In this document: positions 43,176 through 52,141 of the stretch, in pieces
Position numbering within the stretch: the stretch's first letter is position 1
Layout: each line of letters opens with the position of its first letter
From: Planctomycetota bacterium
GTDB taxonomy: Bacteria > Planctomycetota > Phycisphaerae > SM23-33
NCBI GenBank assembly: GCA_022705325.1
Contig: JAKJER010000018.1
Location: 1 to 64,000 of the forward strand
Length of the DNA stretch: 64,000 nucleotides
Direction: 5' to 3'
Program-made: the position numbers and the translations under genes
Notes under the pieces: model-generated
Seen by the model: only the letters and a program-made list of their open reading frames with translations
What the model was told of the DNA's origin: nothing
The model's database searches: none

Positions 43176-44420
43176 TTACTCTTGTCGCGCGCGTTGCATT
43201 CCAGCGTAGGCAGCCAGCCAGAGGGCGACTTCCTGGGCCGCTCTCGGCTTGGAGGCGGCGCGGGCGGCATGGGTCATGGAGGCCAGGCGGCTGGAGTCGC
43301 GCAGGACGGGCAGGAGCGTCTGGCGGAGGCGATGGGCGTTGGCGGCGGGGTCTTTGAGGTCTTCGCAGAGGATGGCGGCGCCGGCGGCGGCCGGGCCTTC
43401 GGCGTTGAGGCGCTGGTGCTGGTCCTTGTGGTAGGGATAGGGCATGAAGATCGCGGGCGTCGCTGTGGCGGACAGTTCCGCGACCGTACCTGCCCCGGCG
43501 CGGGCGAGCGCCAGGTCCGCGGCTGCGTAGGCAAGGCCCATGTCGTTGCAGTACTCCAGCGTCCGAATGAGCAGACCCGAAGAGCCTGGATCACTGAAGT
43601 GACCGGTCCGCTGGTCGGCGCCCGGGGTCGCTGACTTCTGCGGGCCGGTCACGTGAAGCACCTGCCACGTGTCCGTAAGCTTCTCCAGGTCTCCGCGAAG
43701 CAGGTCGATCGCCTTGTTGATGCTCTCGGCCCCGAGGCTGCCGCCCAGGACGAGCAGGGTCTTGCGGTCGGCCCGCAGATCGAAGCGGCGCAGGGCCTGG
43801 TCGCGGTCGCCGCCCAGCAGTTCGGGGCGGACCGGACAGCCCACGCAGCGGACCTTGTCGCGCAGGTGGGGCTTGAAGAGCGGGGTGGAGTTCTCGAACT
43901 GGGTGAAGATGGCGTCGGCGAAGCGGGCGAGGTAGCGGTTGGCGGCGCCGGGGACGGCGTCGGGGTTGAGCAGCGCGGTGGGCACGTCGCGCCGGAAGGC
44001 CCGGCAGACGACAGGCCCGGCTGCGAAGCCGCCCAGCCCGAGCACGGCGGCGGGACGAAGGTCGGCGATCATGTCGGCGGCCTGGCGGCGCGACCGGAAC
44101 CAGGCCCGCAGGAACGGGACGACCTGGAGGGGGCGGCGCGGCAGGGGCAGCACGGGTTGGGGGACGACGGCGTGGTCGAGCGGGTCGAGGATGCGCCGGT
44201 CGATCGCGCGGTCGGAGCAGGCGAAGACGATCTTCACCTCGCCCAGCAGGCGGCGCAGCTCTCCCGCGACGGCGAGCCCGGGATAAATGTGCCCGCCGGT
44301 CCCCCCGCCGGCGAAGAGGAACAGCGGGGGATTCTGGATTGCGGATTGCGGATTGACGATTGTCGATTGTCGATTGTCGATTGGGTCTGCCACAGGTTGT
44401 TGATCTTGTCGCGATTCCAT
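43176..44420 (-). CDS. murG: UDP-GlcNAc:lipid I GlcNAc transferase
   Basis: 414 aa if started at ATG 44420. The enzyme core begins LFLFAGGGTGGHIYPGLAVAGEL, the MurG glycine loop, and carries LGGFAAGPVV and GGSLGAESINKAIDLL. RAGAGTVAELSATATPAIFMPYP is the UDP-GlcNAc-binding region. MurG makes lipid II on the inner membrane face. The first 30 residues (NRQSTIVNPQSAIQNP) are translated from a simple DNA repeat and look unlike any MurG, so the true start may lie later at a non-ATG codon. The gene ends the dcw cluster in this window. Confidence 0.92.
   Translation of the reverse strand: MESRQDQQPVADPIDNRQSTIVNPQSAIQNPPLFLFAGGGTGGHIYPGLAVAGELRRLLGEVKIVFACSDRAIDRRILDPLDHAVVPQPVLPLPRRPLQVVPFLRAWFRSRRQAADMIADLRPAAVLGLGGFAAGPVVCRAFRRDVPTALLNPDAVPGAANRYLARFADAIFTQFENSTPLFKPHLRDKVRCVGCPVRPELLGGDRDQALRRFDLRADRKTLLVLGGSLGAESINKAIDLLRGDLEKLTDTWQVLHVTGPQKSATPGADQRTGHFSDPGSSGLLIRTLEYCNDMGLAYAAADLALARAGAGTVAELSATATPAIFMPYPYHKDQHQRLNAEGPAAAGAAILCEDLKDPAANAHRLRQTLLPVLRDSSRLASMTHAARAASKPRAAQEVALWLAAYAGMQRARQE
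44337..44391. repeat. GATTGTC heptamer repeat inside the murG 5' end
   Basis: GATTGCG units followed by at least three exact GATTGTC units in tandem. If murG starts at 44420 this is coding; otherwise it is a spacer repeat between ftsW and murG. Confidence 0.8.
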
Positions 44421-44450
44421 CCCAAACAGTAGCGGCCAATCCGAAATCCA

Positions 44451-45647
44451 TCACGCCGGCGCGGCGGCGAGCAGTTCTTCGGTGGCGGCGTCCTTGGCGT
44501 AGCGGCTGGCGGTGACGGAGACCATGATGGCGACGGCGCCGGCCATCACCACCAGCGACGTCCCGCCGGCGGAGACGAAGGGCAGGCTCATGCCGGTGGG
44601 AGGCAGGGCGACCGAGGCGACGCTGACGTGCATGACCATCTGCATGGCGATGACGGCCCCGAGCGAGCCGGCCAGCACCCGCCCCAGTTGGTCGGGGGCG
44701 GTGACGGCGGCCTTGCGGGCCTGGTAGATCCACATGAGGATCAGTCCCAGCAGCAGCAGGGCGCCGACAAAGCCGAGTTCCTCGCAGGGGATGGCGAAGA
44801 TGAAGTCGGTGGTCCGCTCGGGCAGATAGCCCTGCTTGAGCAGGCCGCTGCCCAGCCCGGTTCCCGTCCAGCCGCCGTTGATGATGGCCAGCAGCGACTG
44901 GCGCGGCTGGTAGGCGGAGGGGTTGTTCATGTCCCAGGGGTTGACCAGGGCCATCATGCGATTGAGGCGGTCGGCCTTGGAGATGACCATGACGTAGAAG
45001 GCCGCGGCGCCGGGCGGGATGAGGCTGGCCAGGTAGTACCAGGGCACGCCGGCCAGCAGGAGCGTCACCAGCCCCGACAGGATGATCAGCAGGCTCATGC
45101 CGAAGTCGTCCTTGATGACCGGCACGATGCACATCATCGTCAGTCCCACGCCGGGCACGAAGGTCCGCCAGAAGCTGCGGAGGTTGCACGACGGGCGGGT
45201 GAGCCAGGAGGCCAGGAAGATCACCAGGGCCAGGCGGAGGACCTCGGAGGGCTGGAACTGGATCTGGTACTGCGAGGGCCCGACGCGGATCCAGCGGTAT
45301 CGCCCCTCGACGGCGTGCCCGATGCCGGGCACGTAGACCAGGAAGGCCGTCACCAGGGCGAGGCCCAGCAGGACGGCGGGCAGGCGCAGGCGGCGGTCGA
45401 ACTGGAGACGGTGATAGTCGAACTTCCAGAGCACCAGCATCGCCAGCAGGGCCACCGCGGCGAAGATGGCCTGGCGGACGTCGGTGCGGGCGTACCAGAC
45501 GGCCGATGAAGACACGCTTGCCAGGGCGGAGAATACCAGGACCACGCCCAAGGCCAGCAGGGCCAGCGAGGCCAGCATGAGCCCCTGCCCCAGGGGGTTG
45601 TGGGCGAGCGGAATGCGGCAGAGCTTGTTATCGGGCGTCCGTGCCAT
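44451..45647 (-). CDS. ftsW: Division-specific SEDS glycosyltransferase FtsW
   Basis: 398 aa with about ten transmembrane segments. SEDS motifs: GRYRWIRVGPSQYQIQFQPSEVLRLALV (the R-W-I and QPSE part), AYQPRQSLLAIINGGWTGTGLGSG, and LPPTGMSLPFVSAGGTSLV near the end. ERTTDFIFAIPCEELGFVGA is the FtsW loop. It polymerises septal peptidoglycan together with FtsI. It lies between mraY and murG; murD, which normally separates mraY and ftsW, is absent. Confidence 0.93.
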   Translation of the reverse strand: MARTPDNKLCRIPLAHNPLGQGLMLASLALLALGVVLVFSALASVSSSAVWYARTDVRQAIFAAVALLAMLVLWKFDYHRLQFDRRLRLPAVLLGLALVTAFLVYVPGIGHAVEGRYRWIRVGPSQYQIQFQPSEVLRLALVIFLASWLTRPSCNLRSFWRTFVPGVGLTMMCIVPVIKDDFGMSLLIILSGLVTLLLAGVPWYYLASLIPPGAAAFYVMVISKADRLNRMMALVNPWDMNNPSAYQPRQSLLAIINGGWTGTGLGSGLLKQGYLPERTTDFIFAIPCEELGFVGALLLLGLILMWIYQARKAAVTAPDQLGRVLAGSLGAVIAMQMVMHVSVASVALPPTGMSLPFVSAGGTSLVVMAGAVAIMVSVTASRYAKDAATEELLAAAPA

Positions 45648-45723
45648 GGCGTCTTCCTGTTGCGCTTATCGGATTATACCGCCGGTTCGTTGCATCATCG
45701 TCTGAAAACCCGATGGCTCACCG

Positions 45724-46917
45724 CTACGGCTCGGCCGGTGCGGTGGCCGCGGGTTGGGTGGGCGCGGAGGCGGCTCGCTCCGCCGGACGGGGCTCGCCGC
45801 CCTTCATCTTCAGCGTGGACAGGGCCAGCGCGGCGAAGATGATGCCCAGGATCCAGAAGCGGACCACGACCTTCGTCTCCGCCCAGCCGCCCAGGTGAAA
45901 ATGGTGGTGCAGCGGGCTGCATCGGAACAGCCGCTTGCCCTCCATGCCGGTGCCGGGCTTGGTCAGCTTGAAGTAGCCCACCTGGAGGATGACGCTGCCG
46001 GCCTCCATGACGAAGACGCCGCCCGCGATCAGCAACAGGGCCTCCTGGCGGGTGACGACGGCGATGTAGCCGATCAGCCCGCCCAGGGCCAGCGAGCCCG
46101 TGTCGCCCATGAACACCTGCGCGGGGTGCGCGTTGTACCACAGGAAGCCCACGCATGACCCCAGCATGGCGGCGCACAGGATGGTCATCTCGGCCGAGCC
46201 CATCACCAGGGGCTGCTGGAAGATCGCCGCCCACTCCGCGATGCCCACCACCCACGACAGGATCAGCAGGACGACGGTGACGATGAGGGTGCAGCCGGTG
46301 GCCAGGCCGTCCATGCCGTCGGTGAGGTTGACGGCGTTGGACGAGCCGACCATGGTCAGCACGACGATGAGCACGTAGGCCAATGCGGGCAGGGCCAGCC
46401 CCTCGGAGAGGAACGGCAGGTAGAGCTTCTGGGCGGGCTCGACGTTCGCCCCGTAGGCCCGCATGAACACCGCCAACAGCACCGCCAGCCCGATCTGGAA
46501 GAGGATCTTCTCCCAGCTCTTGAGCCCGTCGCGGGTGGGCTTGCCCTGGCCCGGCTTGACGCGGGCGTTGGAGAGCTTGATCCAGTCGTCGACGGCGCCC
46601 AGTCCGCCCAGCCAGACCACCGCGAACAGGGCCATGCGGATGTACATGTTCCGCAGGTCCGCAAACAGCAGCACCGAGACGAAGATGGAAATGACGATCA
46701 GGATGCCGCCCATGGTGGGCGTGTTGGACTTGTGGCGGGTGATCTCGTTGAGCGTGGCGTGGTCGAACTCGGGACGGTCCCCCAGCTTCTTGCGGATCAG
46801 GTAGCGGATCAGCGTGGGGCCCAGGAGCATGACGATCAGAAAGCTCACGACTGCCGCGGCGGTCATCCGCAGCACCCATGGGCTTTTGAAGTACTCCTTG
46901 AAAATCAGGTACATCAT
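45724..46917 (-). CDS. mraY: Phospho-MurNAc-pentapeptide transferase
   Basis: 397 aa with about ten transmembrane segments. Signature blocks: HKSNTPTMGGILIV, GAVDDWIKLSNARVKPG (Asp-Asp site), NAVNLTDGMDGLATG, GDTGSLALGGLIG and FRCSPLHHHFHLGGWAETKVV (the His triad). The enzyme links UDP-MurNAc-pentapeptide to undecaprenyl phosphate, making lipid I. The Ala/Pro-rich tail after residue 375 is an extension. A repeat-rich 103-bp gap separates it from murF. Confidence 0.95.
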   Translation of the reverse strand: MMYLIFKEYFKSPWVLRMTAAAVVSFLIVMLLGPTLIRYLIRKKLGDRPEFDHATLNEITRHKSNTPTMGGILIVISIFVSVLLFADLRNMYIRMALFAVVWLGGLGAVDDWIKLSNARVKPGQGKPTRDGLKSWEKILFQIGLAVLLAVFMRAYGANVEPAQKLYLPFLSEGLALPALAYVLIVVLTMVGSSNAVNLTDGMDGLATGCTLIVTVVLLILSWVVGIAEWAAIFQQPLVMGSAEMTILCAAMLGSCVGFLWYNAHPAQVFMGDTGSLALGGLIGYIAVVTRQEALLLIAGGVFVMEAGSVILQVGYFKLTKPGTGMEGKRLFRCSPLHHHFHLGGWAETKVVVRFWILGIIFAALALSTLKMKGGEPRPAERAASAPTQPAATAPAEP

Positions 46918-46932
46918 GGGCTGTTGCTTCTT

Positions 46933-47020
46933 CGTTGTCGGTTGTCAGTTGTTGGTCAGCGATCCGCAGTCCGTATCGCGATGGCCTGGTCGGAGCCAAC
47001 AACAGACAACGAACAACAAA
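46933..47020. repeat. Inverted GTTGT-type repeat spacer between murF and mraY
   Basis: GTTGTCGGTTGTCAGTTGTTGG at the left and CCAACAACAGACAACGAACAAC at the right form an imperfect inverted repeat of about 20 bp around 50 bases. It can fold as a long hairpin or be a tiny repeat element. Confidence 0.65.
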
Positions 47021-48406
47021 TCATTCCGGCCCGCCGAAGGCGGATCGGATCGGGTCGAGCAATCGTTCCATGGCCGCCGCGCGGGAACCCTTGATCAGGA
47101 TAACGTCGCCGGCGTGCAACAGATCGCCGAGAGCCTGACTTGCCTGTTCGACGGTATCGAAGCCCTGGGCGCCCGCGCCCGCCTCGGCTGCGCCCTGCGC
47201 AATATATCGACCCAGCTCTCCGACTCCGATGAGGAAATCCACGCCCGCCCCAGCCAGCTCCGCCCCCACGCGCCGGTGGATGGCCTGGGCGTCGTCGCCC
47301 AGTTCCCGCATGTCGCCGGCCACCAGGACCTTTCGGCCCTTCCCCCAGTTGCCCAGGACGCGCCCGGCGGCGGCCAGGCTGGACGGATTGGCGTTGTAGG
47401 CGTCGTTGATGAGGGTGACCTTGCCGCATCGCTCCCAGGCCAGTCGCATGTCGGCGCCGGCGAAGTCGGCCAGGGCGGCGACGGCTTCTTCCTGCGAGAA
47501 GCCGAACTTCTGGGCGACGGCGATGGCGGCCAGGGCGTTGCAGGCCATGTGCTGGCCCGGCAGGCTCAGCGTGCCCCAGACGTGATCGTTCAGACAGAAT
47601 CGCTGGGCAGGCCCCTCCTGCCGCCAGGCGGTCAGGCGAAGCTCCGCCGTGGCGGAGAGCCCGAATCGGACGACGCGGCGGCGGTAGAGGCGCAGGAGCT
47701 TCTCCAGGTCGCTCGAGTCGGCCCAGGTGATGGCCAGGCCGTCCGGCTCGAGGTAGTCCAGCAGGCTGGCCTTTTCGACGGCGACCTTCTGGACGGACTG
47801 GAGCTTCTCGAGGTGGGTCTCGCCGATGGAGGTGATGACGGCGACGTCGGGGCGGACCATGCGGGCGAGATGGGCGATCTCTCCAGGCGCGTTGGAGCCG
47901 AGTTCGCAGACGACGTAGTCGTCTCCCGGCGTGACGCCCAGCAGGGTGAGGGGCACGCCGATGTCGTTATTGAAGCTCTTTGGGCTGCACGTGCCCTTGA
48001 GGCGTCGCGAGAGCACGTGGTGGATCATCCGCTTGACGGTGGTCTTTCCGTTGGAGCCGGTCACGGCGACGACGGCGGCGGCGACCTGCGTGCGGTGCCA
48101 GGCCCCCAGCTCGCCCAGAGCGACGAGGGTGTTGTCGACGGCGATCAGGCCGCCGGGGAACCGCTGGGCCTGGTCGGGCGGCACGCGGGCGTCCCGGCAG
48201 ACCAGGGCGGCGGCGCAGCCGGCGGCGGCCGCCCGCTCCAGAAAGGCGTGGGCGTCGAACTGGGGCCCGCGCAGGGCGACGAACAGTTCGCCGGCCCCGG
48301 CGGTGCGGGTGTCCGTGGAGACGCCGCAGACGCCCAGCGGCGCGGACGAGCCCAGGCGGCGCCCGCGGACGATGCGGCAGATCTCATCGAGCGGGAGCTT
48401 GATCAC
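47021..48406 (-). CDS. murF: UDP-MurNAc-tripeptide:D-Ala-D-Ala ligase
   Basis: 461 aa from GTG 48406, which overlaps the murE stop (GTGA); the longer frame is a shadow of murE. Mur-ligase blocks: VSTDTRTAGAGELFVALRG, the P-loop VAVTGSNGKTTVKRMI, VCELGSNAPGEIAHL and LINDAYNANPSSLAAA. It adds D-Ala-D-Ala to the stem peptide. The GNWGKGRKVLVAGDMRELG stretch is the MurF-specific C-terminal domain. Gene order and overlap are as in most dcw clusters. Confidence 0.94.
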   Translation of the reverse strand: MIKLPLDEICRIVRGRRLGSSAPLGVCGVSTDTRTAGAGELFVALRGPQFDAHAFLERAAAAGCAAALVCRDARVPPDQAQRFPGGLIAVDNTLVALGELGAWHRTQVAAAVVAVTGSNGKTTVKRMIHHVLSRRLKGTCSPKSFNNDIGVPLTLLGVTPGDDYVVCELGSNAPGEIAHLARMVRPDVAVITSIGETHLEKLQSVQKVAVEKASLLDYLEPDGLAITWADSSDLEKLLRLYRRRVVRFGLSATAELRLTAWRQEGPAQRFCLNDHVWGTLSLPGQHMACNALAAIAVAQKFGFSQEEAVAALADFAGADMRLAWERCGKVTLINDAYNANPSSLAAAGRVLGNWGKGRKVLVAGDMRELGDDAQAIHRRVGAELAGAGVDFLIGVGELGRYIAQGAAEAGAGAQGFDTVEQASQALGDLLHAGDVILIKGSRAAAMERLLDPIRSAFGGPE

Positions 48407-49875
48407 GAACGCGCCTCCCGCCGTTTCATTTCCTCGGCGGCCACTTCCACGTCGTCGAAGTGGCTGCGGGTCGAGCCGATGATCTGGTAGGCCTCGTGCC
48501 CCTTGCCGGCGATAAGGATGACGTCGCCGGGACGGGCGATCTCGACGGCGCGGCGGATGCCCTCGCGGCGGTCGAGGCGGATGTCGGCGCCGGCGCGGGC
48601 GCCCTCGCTCAGGCCGGCGACGATCCCGTCGATGATGGCCTGGGGCGACTCGCTGCGGGGATTGTCCGAGGTGATGACGAGGTGGTCGGCGAGCTTCTCG
48701 GCGACTTCGGCCATCCGGGAGCGCTTGGACCGGTCGCGATCGCCCCCGCAGCCGAAGACGACGATGACCCGCCCGCTCTGCTTGACCGGCTGGAGGGCGG
48801 ACAGGACGTTCTTGAGGGCGTCGTCGGTGTGGGCGTAGTCGACGAAGACCTGGTAGGGCGCGTCGACCTGGACGCGTTCGAGCCGCCCGGGGATTCGACT
48901 CACGCGGGCCAGGGCGTCCGCGCAAACCTCGAGCGGAATGCCCAGGCTGTGGCAGGCGCCGGCGGCGGCCAGGCCGTTCTGAACGTTATGGCGCCCGATC
49001 AGCGGACTGTGCACGCGAGCCTCGCCGTCCGGGGCGATCATGCGAAAAGCCGTGCCCGAGGCGTCGATGCGCTCGATGACCGCCCGCAGGGCGGCCAGCG
49101 GCGAGAGCCCGTAGGTCAGCACGCGAGCGACGGTGGCGGAGGCCATCGCGGACCCGGCCTCGTCGTCGGCGTTGATGACGGCGGCGGCCGAGGGGCCCAG
49201 CCGCTCGAAGAGCATCCGCTTGCTGGCCAGGTAGTGCTCGGGCGTGTGGTGGTAATCCATGTGGTCGCCGGTGAGGTTGGTGAAGATGGCGACGTCGAAC
49301 TCGAGCCCCTCGACGCGCCGCTGGTGCAGGGCGTGCGAGGAGACTTCCATGATCAGGTGCGAGCAGCCGGCCTGCACCATCTCGTCGGTCAACTCGGCCA
49401 GCACAGTCGCGTCCGGGGTGGTGTTGCAGGCGGGGACGGAACGGACGGTGGTCTCGTAGCTGATCGTGCCGATCAGCCCCGCCTTGTGCCCGGCGGCTTC
49501 CAGGATGGCCCGCACGAGATAGGTGACGGTGCTCTTGCCGTTGGTGCCGGTGACGGCGATGCAGCGGAGCTTGCGGGCGGGCCAGCCGCGGATCGCCTGC
49601 GCCAGCCGGCCCAGCGCGATGTGCGAGTCGGCGACGACGGCGCACGGCACGCCGGGAGGAACGGCGGAGCGGTCTTCGCAGACGACGACGGAACAGCCGG
49701 CGGACAGGGCGGCGGGGATGAACGCGTGGCCGTCGACCTTGACGCCGCGAAGGGCGACGAAGCAATCGCCCGGGCCGCAGCGCCGGCTATCGACCTGGAC
49801 GTGTTGGACATCGGCGTCGAGGTCCGCGTCCGGTGCGGCCAGATCGGCCGCCGAAAGCAACTGAGAGAACTTCAT
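48403..49875 (-). CDS. murE: UDP-MurNAc-L-Ala-D-Glu:meso-DAP ligase
   Basis: 490 aa from ATG 49875. Mur-ligase blocks: DSRRCGPGDCFVALRG, P-loop AVTGTNGKSTVTYLVR, NLTGDHMDYHHTPEHYL and VFVDYAHTDDALKNVL. TSDNPRSESP contains the DNPR motif that selects meso-diaminopimelate instead of lysine, so the wall is of the DAP type. The AGKGHE segment near the end is also present. It overlaps murF by four bases and lies 85 bp after ftsI, with an IS-free, repeat-like leader (CAATAGGACCCAT-type unit). Confidence 0.95.
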   Translation of the reverse strand: MKFSQLLSAADLAAPDADLDADVQHVQVDSRRCGPGDCFVALRGVKVDGHAFIPAALSAGCSVVVCEDRSAVPPGVPCAVVADSHIALGRLAQAIRGWPARKLRCIAVTGTNGKSTVTYLVRAILEAAGHKAGLIGTISYETTVRSVPACNTTPDATVLAELTDEMVQAGCSHLIMEVSSHALHQRRVEGLEFDVAIFTNLTGDHMDYHHTPEHYLASKRMLFERLGPSAAAVINADDEAGSAMASATVARVLTYGLSPLAALRAVIERIDASGTAFRMIAPDGEARVHSPLIGRHNVQNGLAAAGACHSLGIPLEVCADALARVSRIPGRLERVQVDAPYQVFVDYAHTDDALKNVLSALQPVKQSGRVIVVFGCGGDRDRSKRSRMAEVAEKLADHLVITSDNPRSESPQAIIDGIVAGLSEGARAGADIRLDRREGIRRAVEIARPGDVILIAGKGHEAYQIIGSTRSHFDDVEVAAEEMKRREARS

Positions 49876-49960
49876 AGCTCGCGATTCTGTTTCCCCGCAA
49901 GGGGGAAGAATAGGACCCATGGGGCCCAAGAGGCCCGCGAGGCCCTGGTTGCGTTGCACG

Positions 49961-51733
49961 TCAGTCCCGCGGCGTCCTTGCCCGGCCCGGCTGGTCGCGC
50001 GTGACCAGGGTGGCGGCGCGATCGGGCGGGACGTCCAGGTAGGCCAGCGTCTTCTCCAGCACCTGCTTGACGTAGGGGGCGGCGACCGTGCCGCCATAGT
50101 AGCCCTTGGACCGCACGGGGCGGTAGATGGAGATCAGGCAGAGGATCCTGGGGCGGCTGGCGGGCGCCCCGCCGATGAAGCTGCCCGTGTAGGCGCCGTC
50201 GAGCAGTTGCCCGTTCTGGAAGATCTGGGCGGTACCCGTCTTGCCGAAGCTGGTCCAGCGGCTCAGGCGGCAGGCCTTGCCCGTGCCGTCCTCGACGACC
50301 TGCTGCATCACGCCGACGGTCTGGGCGGCGACGGCGGGGTTGAGCACGCGGCGGACGACCTGCGTCTTGCCCTGGTAGACGACCTGCCCGTCGGCGTCGA
50401 CGATGCGGTCGACGATGCGGGGCTTGAGCAGCAGCCCGCCGTTGGACAGGGCGGCGTAGGCCATGGTCATCTGGATGGCGGTGGTGGAGACTTCCTGGCC
50501 GAACGGCACGCGGGGGGTGGAGTAGGTGTCCCAGTTGCGCAGCGGGCGGACCATGCCCGGGCTCTCGCCCGGCAGATCGATGCCCGTTCGCTGCCCGATC
50601 CCGAACCGCTGCAGGATCGCGTACAGCCGGGCGTTGCCCATCGTCGCGCCGATCTTGGCCATGCCGATGTTACTGGAGACGCGGATGATGTCGGCCACCG
50701 TCATCACGCCGTAGCGGTTGCCGTGGTCGCTGACCTTGCCCCCCCGGGGCGGAAGGTAGAGCCCGTTCTCGCAGAAGTACTTGGACTCCCAACTGACGTC
50801 GCCGGTCTGGACGGCGCCGGCGGCAATGATGGTCTTGAAGATCGAGCCCGGCTCGAAGGGGACGGTCACGGCGCGGTTGGTCCGCTGGTCGGCCCGGGCG
50901 GTGTCGAAGTCGTTGGGGTTGAAGCTCGGGGCCGAGTGCATCGCCAGGATCTCGCCGGTGTTGACGTCGAGGACGACGCCCGCGCCCCAGTGGGGCTCGT
51001 ACTTGGCCAGCGACTCGGCGATGGCGTCCTCGAGATATCGCTGGATGTTGGCGTCGACGGTCAGGAAGACCGAGTCGCCGTCGCGCGGCGGGCGGGACTG
51101 CTCGACCATGGCGTAGATGGCCCGTCGACGGGCGTCGGCCAGCACCGTCCGCTGGCCGTTCTGGGCCTTGAGGTGGCGCTGCTGGGAGAGTTCCAGCCCC
51201 CCGCCCGGCAGCCCGTCGCGCAGGCGGAAGCCCAGGACCGCGGCGGCCAGGTTGCCGCTGGGGTATTCCCGCTCCCAGTCATAGTCGATGCCAATCGACC
51301 GCAGGCGGGATTTGCGGACGGCGTCGACCTGCTCGTTCGTGAGGTCGTACTGCCGCAAGGGCACGTAGCGCGCCGTTCGGCGTTGGAGGAAGACGGCCTG
51401 GATCTCGCGAGGGTCGCCGCCGATCAGGCGGGCGACCTCGATGGCGGTGTCGGCCAGGCGGTCGTCGGCGACCATGGCCGGGTCGAGATAGCAGAACGCC
51501 TTCTGGCGGCTGCCCGCCAGCAGGGTGTATCGCTGGTAGGTGCGGGCGTAGATGTTGCCGATCTTGGCCGGCAGGGGCGCCGTCATGATCTGCTGGCGTT
51601 GGGCGGCCTGGCGGGCCGGATCGATGTTCTGGCGGATCAGAACGTACAGCCGCCCGCCCAGGGCGAGAACGCACAGGAAGAGCAGTCCGAAGACCGCGTC
51701 GTATCGCCACTTGCCTGGCAGCGACGGTTTCAT
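49961..51733 (-). CDS. ftsI: Penicillin-binding protein, FtsI/PBP3 type
   Basis: 590 aa from ATG 51733; the longer frame reads through ftsL. One TM anchor (about 12-34) is followed by the dimerisation domain and the transpeptidase domain. Active-site motifs are Ser297-I-F-Lys300 (SxxK), Ser353-S-Asn355 (SxN) and KTG in FGKTGTAQIF. FNPNDFDTARADQRTNRAVTVPFEPGS is the FtsI-typical approach to the first motif. It cross-links septal peptidoglycan with FtsW. Most Planctomycetia have lost this gene, so its presence favours Phycisphaerae. Confidence 0.92.
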   Translation of the reverse strand: MKPSLPGKWRYDAVFGLLFLCVLALGGRLYVLIRQNIDPARQAAQRQQIMTAPLPAKIGNIYARTYQRYTLLAGSRQKAFCYLDPAMVADDRLADTAIEVARLIGGDPREIQAVFLQRRTARYVPLRQYDLTNEQVDAVRKSRLRSIGIDYDWEREYPSGNLAAAVLGFRLRDGLPGGGLELSQQRHLKAQNGQRTVLADARRRAIYAMVEQSRPPRDGDSVFLTVDANIQRYLEDAIAESLAKYEPHWGAGVVLDVNTGEILAMHSAPSFNPNDFDTARADQRTNRAVTVPFEPGSIFKTIIAAGAVQTGDVSWESKYFCENGLYLPPRGGKVSDHGNRYGVMTVADIIRVSSNIGMAKIGATMGNARLYAILQRFGIGQRTGIDLPGESPGMVRPLRNWDTYSTPRVPFGQEVSTTAIQMTMAYAALSNGGLLLKPRIVDRIVDADGQVVYQGKTQVVRRVLNPAVAAQTVGVMQQVVEDGTGKACRLSRWTSFGKTGTAQIFQNGQLLDGAYTGSFIGGAPASRPRILCLISIYRPVRSKGYYGGTVAAPYVKQVLEKTLAYLDVPPDRAATLVTRDQPGRARTPRD

Positions 51734-51744
51734 TCCGGGCGGCT

Positions 51745-52059
51745 TCACCTTTGCCACAGGGGCACTTGAGGGTTCACGTTCGCCGGGCGGGGGGCGGGCG
51801 GCGCGTCGACGGCCACCTTGCGCTCCGCCTCGGCCTTGTCCACCAGGCCCAGGGCCATCTCGGCCGCCCGGTGCCGGACGGCCCGCGGGGCGGTCAGTTC
51901 GCCCAGGCGAACCTGCTGCTCCCACAGGGCGCGACGAATCTTGACCTGGGCGGCCCGCAGGGTCTGCAGGCGATGACGGGCGACCATCTCCTCGCGCCGA
52001 ACCTGCACGAGGGCGACGGCGATGGCGGCCAGCGCGATGATGATGATGCCCAGTCTCAC
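51745..52059 (-). CDS. FtsL-like membrane protein
   Basis: 104 aa. A short cytoplasmic start leads into one transmembrane helix (LGIIIIALAAIAVALVQV), then a helical stretch with coiled-coil character (EEMVARHRLQTLRAAQVKIRRALWEQQVRL), and a Pro-rich tail. Size, topology and position between rsmH and ftsI match FtsL, which connects the divisome and recruits FtsW/FtsI. The sequence of FtsL is too variable to prove it by eye. It stops 11 bases before ftsI. Confidence 0.7.
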   Translation of the reverse strand: MRLGIIIIALAAIAVALVQVRREEMVARHRLQTLRAAQVKIRRALWEQQVRLGELTAPRAVRHRAAEMALGLVDKAEAERKVAVDAPPAPRPANVNPQVPLWQR

Positions 52060-52141
52060 TTCACGTCTCGCTTGTCAGTCCTGCGTCTGTCCTGCCTGCG
52101 GCTGTCGGCCCTGGCGACGGAGCCCATTCTTCAACGGACTG

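Noticed and set aside
43591..45189. 532-aa minus frame spanning murG and ftsW
   Set aside because: It is a +1 shadow of two genes that each have intact frames and motifs.
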